A stretch of DNA of 64,000 nucleotides, taken from assembly GCA_011191975.1 (NCBI GenBank), contig DUFA01000117.1, forward strand, positions 1 to 64,000, read 5' to 3'. This DNA is from Dehalococcoidia bacterium. GTDB lineage: Bacteria; Chloroflexota; Dehalococcoidia; Dehalococcoidales; UBA2162. The position numbers and the translations under genes are program-made. The notes beneath the pieces are model-generated. The model saw nothing but the letters and a program-made list of their open reading frames with translations, did not search any database and was not told the DNA's origin. Of this stretch, positions 49,537 to 57,221 are shown one piece after another (position 1 is the stretch's first letter; every line of letters starts with the position of its first letter).

Positions 49537-50301
49537 ATGACAATACCGCGTATTGAATTCAGGCATATAAGCAAGACTTTTACCGGTGTAACTCAGACCA
49601 TCCCGGCATTGAAAGATGTCTCTTTCAGTGTGATGACGGGTGAGTTTGTAACCATCACCGGAACCAGCGGCAGTGGAAAGAGTACGATATTCAACCTTTG
49701 TGCCGGACTTATCGAACCTGATGAAGGCGAAATACTGATCGATGGCGAAAAGCCCGCCAGCCTTGCGGGGATGACGGGCTATATGCCTCAGCGTGATCTA
49801 CTACTCCCCTGGAGAAGCGTATTAAGGAATGTACTTCTCCCCATGGAAATACAGGATGTTTCGAGAGAAGAATCACGCAAGAAAGCTCTTGAAATGCTTC
49901 CCTATTTCGGACTGGAGACATTCGAGAACGAGTATCCTTCGGCACTTTCCGGAGGGATGCGCCAGCGTGCCGCACTGATGAGAACATGGCTTACGGGATG
50001 TTCTACATTGCTACTCGATGAACCGTTCGGCGCCCTCGATGCCCTGACTCGTAAAGAGCTGCAAAACTGGCTGTTGAATGTCTGGCAGGAATTCGGACGG
50101 ACGGTTCTGTTCATAACGCACGATATAGAAGAAGCCGTGTATCTTGCCGACCGGGTAATCGTGTTGAGTGCACGGCCCGGGAAAGTCAAAAGAGAATTAA
50201 CCGTAAACTTACCACGTCCGCGGCACCAAAAAATGATTGCAGAACCTGAGTTCGGGAATCTTGTAAGAGAGTTACTTGATGAGCTGGGAGTAAGTTCCTG
50301 A
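49537..50301 (+). CDS. Thiamine-precursor ABC transporter ATPase (ThiZ-like)
   Basis: A 254-aa ABC ATPase: Walker A GTSGSGKST near residues 42-50, Q-loop, signature LSGGMRQRA near 136-144, Walker B LLLDEPFGALDALT near 159-172, H-loop FITHDIEE. It is 148 bp after the binding-protein gene; the gap holds a two-hairpin repeat that has not removed the gene from the operon order. It should energise the permease at 47602. Confidence 0.9.
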   Translation: MTIPRIEFRHISKTFTGVTQTIPALKDVSFSVMTGEFVTITGTSGSGKSTIFNLCAGLIEPDEGEILIDGEKPASLAGMTGYMPQRDLLLPWRSVLRNVLLPMEIQDVSREESRKKALEMLPYFGLETFENEYPSALSGGMRQRAALMRTWLTGCSTLLLDEPFGALDALTRKELQNWLLNVWQEFGRTVLFITHDIEEAVYLADRVIVLSARPGKVKRELTVNLPRPRHQKMIAEPEFGNLVRELLDELGVSS

Positions 50302-50514
50302 AGCAGGAGGTCACATCGTTACATTGATAAGTAACGCGGCACCTATCGATTAAGCTTTAAAGCCGATTTTGTGATCATCATTTGTCACACCTGGGCATCA
50401 GAATACTTCCGCCACTCACCCCTGATAAAAAACTCCCGGGATTGTACGAGAAGCACATCGACCAGGTACTTTCGAAAAGATCCTCATCCTGCCAATGATC
50501 CTATTCCTGTCCAA

Positions 50515-51726
50515 TCACGTTTTGAGCTTTCGTACAGATAGAACCAGTGCCAAAGCGACAGCCGCCGCTGCAGTACAAGCCCAGAAGGCCAGGCTATAAC
50601 TTTCGGTTGTATCAAATATGTGTCCGGAAACAACCGGGCCAATAGCACCCCCGAGCGTACTGCAAAAAAACAGGATGCCAAAAAGGCTGCCGTGCGAACG
50701 AAGTCCGAAGAACTCGGCCACTACTGGTGAAATCGTTGTATATAGCCCGCCATGAGCAAATGCATACACTACCGCAAACAGGAAGAACATCCATTGTTCT
50801 GTGGCAACCTGTAACCAGAGGAAAGACGAGATAAGAAAGATATAACAAAGTACCATGGTCAGCCTGTTGCCGATGCGGTCTATCGCGATACCGGTTAGGA
50901 AACGGCCTAATATACTTGTCGCTCCAATAGTCGAAAGAATTCCGGTCGCTGCCGTTGAGGATAGACCAATGTCCGTAGCATGAGGAATGATGTGTACCGT
51001 GACACTGAACAGGCAGAACATGGTTACCAGATAGGCAAGACAAAGTGTCCAGAACTGCCTGGTCCGGAGGGCTTCCTGCAGGGAGAAACCGGACCCTGAA
51101 AAGGCTGGATTCATTGATTGGCTTTCTTCATCTCCATCCGGCAGGAGTCCCATGCTGCCAGGTTCACCGCGTAACGGCAGGCTGCTGGTTATAAGCAGAA
51201 TGAGCATCGATATCCCAATAATCAGGTATGACGATTGCCAGCCATATTCCAGGATAAACATATTCGCCAGCAGGGGAATAGCGAATTGTCCAAGACCGGT
51301 GCCCATCTTCGTGATACCGGTCATTATCCCTCTTCGCCTGACAAACCAGCGCATCAATGTACTCAGCGGAATAATATCAACAGCACTTACCCCAATACCT
51401 ACAAAGAAGCTGTAGAAAAAGTAAAGCTGCCAGATACTGCTGAGTCCCGACATCAATATTAATCCCAGCCCTGCACAACCGGTCAGCATTATCAAGATTC
51501 TCGGGCCAAACCTGTCATTAAGTCTGCCAACTACGATGCTGAAGAATCCCGCAAAAATCGCCATGATAGACTGAGCAGCCGAGAGAGTAGCCCTGGACCA
51601 GCCAAACTCGGAAAGTATCGGTTTAAAAAAGACACCGAAAGTCATCATGGTACCAATACCTAAAGCCTGTATAACAAAACTGGAGGCGACGATATTATAT
51701 CCGTAGAAGTACTTCGGTCTCTTCAT
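50515..51726 (-). CDS. Major facilitator superfamily transporter (OFA-type)
   Basis: A 403-aa twelve-helix MFS protein resembling the oxalate/formate antiporter-like group: KRPKYFYGYNIVASSFVIQALGIG at the N-terminus (seen as YFYGYNIVAS), GVFFKPILSEFGWSRA, the loop motif GRLNDRFGPR near 66-75, and a matching GIAIDRIGNRL in the second half. Group members carry monocarboxylates. ATG 51726 is preferred over 51738 since MKRPKYFYGY is the usual start. No operon partner; substrate unknown. Confidence 0.88.
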   Translation of the reverse strand: MKRPKYFYGYNIVASSFVIQALGIGTMMTFGVFFKPILSEFGWSRATLSAAQSIMAIFAGFFSIVVGRLNDRFGPRILIMLTGCAGLGLILMSGLSSIWQLYFFYSFFVGIGVSAVDIIPLSTLMRWFVRRRGIMTGITKMGTGLGQFAIPLLANMFILEYGWQSSYLIIGISMLILLITSSLPLRGEPGSMGLLPDGDEESQSMNPAFSGSGFSLQEALRTRQFWTLCLAYLVTMFCLFSVTVHIIPHATDIGLSSTAATGILSTIGATSILGRFLTGIAIDRIGNRLTMVLCYIFLISSFLWLQVATEQWMFFLFAVVYAFAHGGLYTTISPVVAEFFGLRSHGSLFGILFFCSTLGGAIGPVVSGHIFDTTESYSLAFWACTAAAAVALALVLSVRKLKT

Positions 51727-51902
51727 GACTGCAAACATTATAGATATTTTAAAGACTATATAGCTAATGGCTTTCTTTCGTATCCCAGAAAACCTATCAC
51801 AAGCTATGTAATCAAAATCTGAGTCCTTGACTAACCTTGTGAATGCTACATTATTTTAAGGCTAAATGTATTTATGTAGTACGTCCATATTCTGACAATA
51901 AA

Positions 51903-52835
51903 TTAAGATAGGGCTTCGATAGCTTCCAGCGCTTGCCGGAGGTCCTCGGGAAGGGGAGAGGTGAATTCCCTGTATTCACCGGTTGATGGCAGAACAAAAC
52001 CTATGATAGCGGCGTGGACAAACTGTCTTTTCAAAGGGGCAGCTTTTACTCCATAAACCTTATCTCCGGCAACGGGAAAACCGATAGCTTTTAGATGGAC
52101 TCTGATCTGGTGTGTTCTGCCCGATACAGGTCGCACTTCCAGTAAGGTGAAATTACCTACATACCTGATAACGGTATATTCAGTCGTTGCTTCCCTCCCC
52201 CTGCTTTCAGGGACGACAGCCATCTGCTGGCGGTGACGGGGATCGCGTCCGACCGGAGCTTCTATTACACCTTCTTTCGGAGTAAGGTGACCTTGTACCA
52301 GAACCTGGTAGCGTTTTACGACGGTACGGGCTTTAAACTGGTCCATCAGGTTTTCCTGGGCTGTTATGTTTTTCGCTATTACCATCACGCCTGAAGTGTC
52401 TTTATCCAGTCGGTGTACGATTCCGGGTCTTTCTTCTCCTGAATCCGGTAGTTCGGAAAGGTGTGAAAGAAGAGCGTTTACCAGAGTGTGCGATGAATGA
52501 CCGGGTGCTGGGTGAACGGTAAGACCGGCTGGTTTATCGATTACCAGCAGTTCGTCATCTTCATATAATAGATTTAGAGGAATGTCTTCCGCTTGTAACG
52601 CAGAGGGTAGGGCTGGAGGTACCTCAATGGTGATTTTATCTCCGTTTTCCAGTTTATATCGCGCCCTGACGATATTACCGTTAACTTTGACATAGCCGTC
52701 ACTGATAAGCTTCTGTACCCGTGTACGGGATACGTCAGGATAGTGTTGGCTGACATATTTATCCACCCGAACTCCCTGCTCCTCTGATACTATCTCACAT
52801 ATAGAAGGTTTATCGATATTCATAGGCAATTTCAT
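51903..52835 (-). CDS. rluD: RluD-type 23S rRNA pseudouridine synthase
   Basis: A 310-aa pseudouridine synthase. N-terminal S4 RNA-binding domain (VDKYVSQHYPDVSRTRVQKLISDGYVKVN, seen as RVQKLISDGYVKVN). Catalytic motif HRLDKDTSGVMVIAKN near residues 141-156 contains the essential aspartate. RTHQIRVHL near 243-251 is the conserved C-terminal motif. It modifies uridines of large-subunit rRNA helix 69 or a related site. Length fits RluC/RluD members. Confidence 0.94.
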   Translation of the reverse strand: MKLPMNIDKPSICEIVSEEQGVRVDKYVSQHYPDVSRTRVQKLISDGYVKVNGNIVRARYKLENGDKITIEVPPALPSALQAEDIPLNLLYEDDELLVIDKPAGLTVHPAPGHSSHTLVNALLSHLSELPDSGEERPGIVHRLDKDTSGVMVIAKNITAQENLMDQFKARTVVKRYQVLVQGHLTPKEGVIEAPVGRDPRHRQQMAVVPESRGREATTEYTVIRYVGNFTLLEVRPVSGRTHQIRVHLKAIGFPVAGDKVYGVKAAPLKRQFVHAAIIGFVLPSTGEYREFTSPLPEDLRQALEAIEALS

Positions 52836-52892
52836 TATACAGGAAAAAGGGAATGTTACCGAAAGGTGTCACTTATTTCACGCACCATTAAA

Positions 52893-52922
52893 TTGACAAC
52901 ATACTGTTATAATTGATAAAAT
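52893..52922 (+). promoter_or_regulatory. Promoter upstream of had-oah
   Basis: TTGACA (52893-52898), 18-nt spacer, TAAAAT (52917-52922). About 110 nt of leader precede the had start codon at 53033. No obvious copy of the GTTAAT repeat seen at the tetR/dch promoters is present here. Confidence 0.5.
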
Positions 52923-53032
52923 CCAACTGCTTAATTCGTTCAATTCCTAAGTGACCTTTATAAATTCAGGGATGAGGTGCAGAAATGTAGTGATGGATGA
53001 AAAACAATCTTGATTTTTAATAGGAGGGAATT

Positions 53033-54103
53033 ATGGCAAATATACCGGATAAGATAGAAACCTGGCAGATGACAGAGCCGGGTAAACTAGCGCGAGTGAG
53101 TCTTGATATGCCTGAAATACAGGCGGGAGAAGTGGTAGTTGAGATTGCAGGTTGTGGCGTATGTCATACCGACCTTGGTTATTTCTACGACGGCGTCCCA
53201 ACGGTAAACCAACCACCGATGACATTGGGGCATGAAATCAGCGGTACTGTCATAGCCGGTGATGAAAAGATGATAGGAAAAGAAGTGATTATTCCGGCAG
53301 TAATGCCGTGTAATAATTGTCCTATCTGTGCTTCTGGCAGGGGAAACAGGTGCCTTGCCCAGAAGATGCCTGGTAATAGTTATGGCATATATGGTGGTTT
53401 TTCAAGTCACATAGTTGTACCCTCACAGGACCTGTGTGTAATCGATGATAAGAAAGGTTTACCACTTGAAGACTTTGCGGTTATCGCTGATGCAGTGACA
53501 TCCCCATATCAGGCGGCGGTACGGGCGGATGTAAAACCTGGGGATTATATAATAGTGTTAGGCGGTACCGGTGGACTGGGTGTATATGCAACTCAAATCC
53601 TGTCGGCAATGGGAGCCAAGGAAGTAGTCGTTATAGCCCGTAATCAGGAAAAGCTGGACAGAGCGATGAAGTACGGTGCAACCTATACTATAAGCACCGT
53701 AGACAAGAGTCCTCGTGACGTTCGCGATGCTTTCAGGGCGTATAGCAAAGAAAACAAGCTACCAAACTGGGGATGGAAAATATTCGAGTGGTCCGGCTCT
53801 GAAGCCGGGCAGGCAATCGGACTTGAGTTACTTTCATACGTTGGCAAGATGGTGATTGCCGGTTATGGTATGCAGAAGAACGAGTACCAGCTTTCCAGGC
53901 TTATGGCATTTGATGCCGAGATTATCGGTACCTGGGGATGCCTACCTGAATACTATCCTGTAGTCCTCAAGATGGTACAGGAAAAGAAGGTAGCGATAGA
54001 GCCGTTTATCGAAACCCGGCCAATGAGCCAGATTCAACAGGCCTTTGAAGATGGTCATAAAGGCGGAATGGACAAGAGAATAGTACTGATCCCTGATTTT
54101 TAA
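53033..54103 (+). CDS. had: 6-Hydroxycyclohex-1-ene-1-carbonyl-CoA dehydrogenase
   Basis: A 356-aa zinc-binding medium-chain dehydrogenase that oxidises 6-hydroxycyclohex-1-ene-1-carbonyl-CoA to the 6-oxo compound with NAD+, the second step after ring reduction in anaerobic benzoyl-CoA degradation. Catalytic zinc: GCGVCHTDLGYF near residues 40-51 and GHE near 64. Structural zinc: PCNNCPICASGRGNRC (four Cys, ~93-108). NAD site GGTGGLGVYATQ near 177-188. It is followed 28 bp later by oah, and the pair has its own promoter. The MDR fold is certain; the substrate rests on overall Had resemblance and on oah and dch next door. Confidence 0.87.
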   Translation: MANIPDKIETWQMTEPGKLARVSLDMPEIQAGEVVVEIAGCGVCHTDLGYFYDGVPTVNQPPMTLGHEISGTVIAGDEKMIGKEVIIPAVMPCNNCPICASGRGNRCLAQKMPGNSYGIYGGFSSHIVVPSQDLCVIDDKKGLPLEDFAVIADAVTSPYQAAVRADVKPGDYIIVLGGTGGLGVYATQILSAMGAKEVVVIARNQEKLDRAMKYGATYTISTVDKSPRDVRDAFRAYSKENKLPNWGWKIFEWSGSEAGQAIGLELLSYVGKMVIAGYGMQKNEYQLSRLMAFDAEIIGTWGCLPEYYPVVLKMVQEKKVAIEPFIETRPMSQIQQAFEDGHKGGMDKRIVLIPDF

Positions 54104-54131
54104 AAAATAATATAACAGGAGGTAATTAAAT

Positions 54132-55262
54132 ATGGCTTTAGACTGGATACCAAGAGAGGGTGGTATCAAAGATCATAATCTTTGGGGCGATGAGCTCTTT
54201 GGCACGGAAGCGCCGTGCGTAATTTATGAGGAGAAACCTATTATCGATCCGGAAGGAAATCCTGTAAAAGGACTATACTCGGCATGGGTTACGCTTAATA
54301 ATCCCGATCAGCTCAACTCCTATACAACTGAGATGGTTAAAGGCGTAATCGCGGGTTTCCATCGGGCTCAAATGAACCGGGAAGTAGTTGCCGTGGTATT
54401 TACAGGAGCCGGAACAAGGGCTTTCTGCACTGGCGGTAATACCAAGGAGTATGCCGAGTATTATTCGGAAAAGCACTCGGAATACTACCTGTATATGAAC
54501 ATCTTCAACGGCATGGTTGATGCCATTCTGGGATGTCAGAAGCCGACAATCCGTCGTGTCAATGGCATGAGTGTTGCTGGCGGACAGGAGATTGGTGGTG
54601 CCTGCGATATAGCTATTGCTTCCGACCTGGCTATATTCGGTCAGGCAGGTCCGCGGCATGGCTCTGCTCCTGTTGGTGGTTCTTCCGATTTCCTTCCCTG
54701 GGCTCTCAGCAGTGAAGATGCAATGTGGAATTGTATTTCCTGTGAGATGTGGAGTGCTTACAAGATGCTGAGGAAGAATTATATCAGCAAGGCAGTACCG
54801 ATACTCAAGGATGGTGACAAGTACATCCCGAATCCTCAGGTCATTACGGACAAGTGGATAGAGAACGGGCAGATTGTATACGGCGAATCAGTAACCGGAG
54901 AAGCGGCCAAAGAAGCAAGAGACATGGTTAGATCATTACCTCAGGACCTTACCCTTCTTGACAAGGAAATTGATAAGGTACTCTGGACATTCACCAACCT
55001 GTTCCCCAACTGTCTGATGAAATCGATTAACGGAATCAGGCAGAAAAAGAAATTCTTCTGGGATATGAACAAGAATGAACACCTGACCTGGCTGGCCGCT
55101 AACATGCAGGGTGAAGCATTCCTCGGTTTCACTGCGTTCAATACCAAGAGGATAACCGGAAAAGATACTATCGATTTTATTAAGTTCCGCCAGCTGGTAG
55201 CCGAAGCGGCTCCGATGAACTATGACATGTATGAGCAGGTTCTCGGTAAACCTCAGGAATAA
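54132..55262 (+). CDS. oah: 6-Oxocyclohex-1-ene-1-carbonyl-CoA hydrolase (Oah / BamA)
   Basis: A 376-aa crotonase-fold hydrolase that adds water twice and opens the ring, giving 3-hydroxypimelyl-CoA. It is longer than ordinary enoyl-CoA hydratases and has the family's extended N-terminus (WIPREGGIKDHNLWGDELFG, seen in parts). Oxyanion-hole segments: GTRAFCTGGNTKEYAEYYSE near 94-113 and NGMSVAGGQEIGGACDIAIASD near 146-167. The GPRHGSAPVGGSSDF segment and the later FPNCLMKSINGIR are recognisable Oah sequences. AGGAGG lies before the ATG. bamA is widely used as the marker gene for anaerobic aromatic degradation. Confidence 0.92.
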   Translation: MALDWIPREGGIKDHNLWGDELFGTEAPCVIYEEKPIIDPEGNPVKGLYSAWVTLNNPDQLNSYTTEMVKGVIAGFHRAQMNREVVAVVFTGAGTRAFCTGGNTKEYAEYYSEKHSEYYLYMNIFNGMVDAILGCQKPTIRRVNGMSVAGGQEIGGACDIAIASDLAIFGQAGPRHGSAPVGGSSDFLPWALSSEDAMWNCISCEMWSAYKMLRKNYISKAVPILKDGDKYIPNPQVITDKWIENGQIVYGESVTGEAAKEARDMVRSLPQDLTLLDKEIDKVLWTFTNLFPNCLMKSINGIRQKKKFFWDMNKNEHLTWLAANMQGEAFLGFTAFNTKRITGKDTIDFIKFRQLVAEAAPMNYDMYEQVLGKPQE

Positions 55263-55280
55263 GAGATTCATTTATAGACA

Positions 55281-55318
55281 AAAAGAACCGTCTCGAAGTT
55301 TATCGAGACGGTTCTTTT
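55281..55318. terminator. Bidirectional intrinsic terminator between oah and tetR
   Basis: AAAAGAACCGTCTCGA (55281-55296), 6-nt loop, TCGAGACGGTTCTTTT (55303-55318): perfect 16-bp stem, flanked by A-run and T-run, so it can end transcription from both sides. Confidence 0.95.
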
Positions 55319-55330
55319 ATTTTTACCTAT

Positions 55331-55936
55331 TTAAGCCTTGATACCTCTGTAGACGAAGTCGAATATTATATCGGCTACTTCATCTGCAGATAGTCTCCCT
55401 TTGGGAGAGAACCAGATTGTACTTCTGATAATTACCGAAGATATAAGATAGACCGTTACTTTAATATCCTTAACAGCAAAATCACCAGATTCAATACCAC
55501 GGGAAATTACCTTGCTCATTATCCGATCATAATCGTCTCGCAATACTACAATAACTTTGCGGTGTTCGCGCGTAAGGTTTTGTAAACCAGTATCGGAAAT
55601 CAATACACTTGATTTTTTCATTTGTACAAGGACACCCAAGTGGCTGTCTATAAAAGACCTGAGCTGTTGTAGAGGACTGGTATTACTATCGTCTTCAAGA
55701 TGTCTGACTGAGTTCACGGCCCGTTCGGTGATATCCTTAATCACCTCGAACAGAATATCTTCTTTACCTTTGAAGTAGTTGTATATATTTGCTGCTTTAC
55801 AGTCACAAGCGTCAGCAATGTCTCTCATGCTGGTACCATGGTACCCTTGTTGCCAGAAAAGCATACCTGCTTTGTCAAGTATCCAACTCTTCTTAATGGA
55901 TGACTTCAGTTCTTTGCGTTGACCTGCTCTTAACAT
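55331..55936 (-). CDS. TetR family transcriptional regulator
   Basis: A 201-aa TetR regulator. N-terminal HTH: KAGMLFWQQGYHGTSMRDIADAC then KAANIYNYFKGKEDILFEV (residues ~20-65). The ligand-binding region resembles regulators of fatty-acid and aromatic acyl-CoA genes (TetR_C with FIDSHLGVLVQM). It lies between had-oah and dch, divergent from dch. Its own promoter and that of dch carry the same GTTAAT-N4-GTTAAT element, so it probably controls this pathway and perhaps senses an aromatic or alicyclic acyl-CoA (inference). Confidence 0.9.
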   Translation of the reverse strand: MLRAGQRKELKSSIKKSWILDKAGMLFWQQGYHGTSMRDIADACDCKAANIYNYFKGKEDILFEVIKDITERAVNSVRHLEDDSNTSPLQQLRSFIDSHLGVLVQMKKSSVLISDTGLQNLTREHRKVIVVLRDDYDRIMSKVISRGIESGDFAVKDIKVTVYLISSVIIRSTIWFSPKGRLSADEVADIIFDFVYRGIKA

Positions 55937-56366
55937 TTCTGGTAACTCTCAATTTTTATATATTGGGATAAAGAATATCCGTTTATCCTGACATATTCTG
56001 TACTGCCTACTTGGACTATATAATATGAAGATGAATATGTCAATGTTAATCAGCGTTAATCAAACAATCTATGAATATACATAGCACGTTATACCTAATT
56101 GACCTATGGATATAGAGATAAGTGTATATCAAAATATCTCTTGACAGTTAATAAAGTGTATGGTATTTTGTCACTAGGTTAATGAACGTTAATTAATATA
56201 GTGCGGTTTCCACACATAAAATCACATGGAATTCCGATGAGATGATAGATTGACAAAAAACCGGTAAAAGGCTAGTATTGTATACTATACACGAACACCG
56301 CGACAAACGCATTATCTAATCCAGGTAAGAATGTTATTACCAGTCAATTTCAGGCGAGGAGGAGTT
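55937..56366. promoter_or_regulatory. Divergent regulatory region between tetR and dch
   Basis: Minus-strand tetR promoter: TTGACA (56043-56038), 17 nt, TATAGT (56020-56015). Plus-strand promoter 1: TTGACA (56141-56146), 17 nt, TATTTT (56164-56169). Plus-strand promoter 2: TTGACA (56250-56255), 17 nt, TAGTAT (56273-56278). GTTAAT-N4-GTTAAT occurs at 56045-56060 next to the tetR -35 and again at 56178-56193 just after promoter 1; a single GTTAAT lies at 56147. TAGTAT-TGT-ATACTA (56273-56287) is a palindrome over promoter 2. Strongly suggests repressor control. Confidence 0.7.
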
Positions 56367-57137
56367 ATGGCTTATACAAATATTATCGTTGATAAAAAAG
56401 AAGGTATTACGAAACTAACCATCAATCGTCCTCCAGTGAATGTGATGAACCAGGAAACACTTGGAGAACTATGTACAGCTCTGGAGGAACTAGCCAAAGA
56501 TGATGAAACCAGAGTCCTTTTAATTCGTGGTGAGGGTGAAAGAGCTTTTTGTGCCGGTGTCGAAGTCGCTGACCATGTCGGTGAAAAAATGCCGGTAATG
56601 ATGAAGGAATTTGGACGGATCTTTAAGCTTTTGAGAAACCTTGGTAAACCGACTATCGCTGTAGTCAACGGACTCGCTCTCGGTGGCGGTTGTGAACTTG
56701 TTCTCGGTTGTGATCTGGCTGTAGCCAGCGAAAAAGCCAAACTGGGTCAGCCTGAGATAATTCTCGGAGGGCTGGCACCGGCTGCCGCGCCGCTACTCCC
56801 CAGAATCCTAGGTGAGAAAAAGGCTTTCGAGGTATTGCTTCTTGGTGAAAGTATGAACGCCGTGGATGCGGAGCGATTCGGATTGGTGAACAAGGTTGTC
56901 CCTATTGAGGAACTGGATTCTGCTGCCGAAGAAATGGCCAGGAAATTCCTTAAGATGAGTGGACTCAGTGTTAAGCTTGTAAGGGAAGCATTCTACAAGA
57001 GTGCTGAAATTGCCGATCTCGATAAAGCTCTGGAGACTGCCGTTGAACTGGGAATCAAGAGCTGGGAAACTCATGACGGGCAGGAAGGTCTAAAAGCTTA
57101 TCTGGAAAAAAGAGATCCTGAATGGACTAATACTTAG
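56367..57137 (+). CDS. dch: Cyclohexa-1,5-diene-1-carbonyl-CoA hydratase (Dch)
   Basis: A 256-aa crotonase-fold enzyme expected to hydrate cyclohexa-1,5-dienoyl-CoA to 6-hydroxycyclohex-1-enoyl-CoA, the first step after benzoyl-CoA reduction. FCAGVEVADHVGEKM near residues 62-76 is the Dch-type first oxyanion segment (AGVxVxDH). VNGLALGGGCELVLGCDLAV near 107-126 is the second, and LGQPEIILGGLAPAAAP is the Dch-like active-site loop. ATG 56367 follows GAGGAGGAG, and the frame before it is unsupported. Neighbours had and oah complete the pathway. Ordinary short-chain enoyl-CoA hydratases normally have AGADI, so the call rests on the AGVEVADH motif and context. Confidence 0.84.
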   Translation: MAYTNIIVDKKEGITKLTINRPPVNVMNQETLGELCTALEELAKDDETRVLLIRGEGERAFCAGVEVADHVGEKMPVMMKEFGRIFKLLRNLGKPTIAVVNGLALGGGCELVLGCDLAVASEKAKLGQPEIILGGLAPAAAPLLPRILGEKKAFEVLLLGESMNAVDAERFGLVNKVVPIEELDSAAEEMARKFLKMSGLSVKLVREAFYKSAEIADLDKALETAVELGIKSWETHDGQEGLKAYLEKRDPEWTNT

Positions 57138-57221
57138 CGGTAAAGCCGAGTTTAATAGTGTGTGCTGTCTCCTTGTTTGCAAACAGGTAAGGAGATGGTA
57201 TTAATCAAGAGGAGGTCTATA

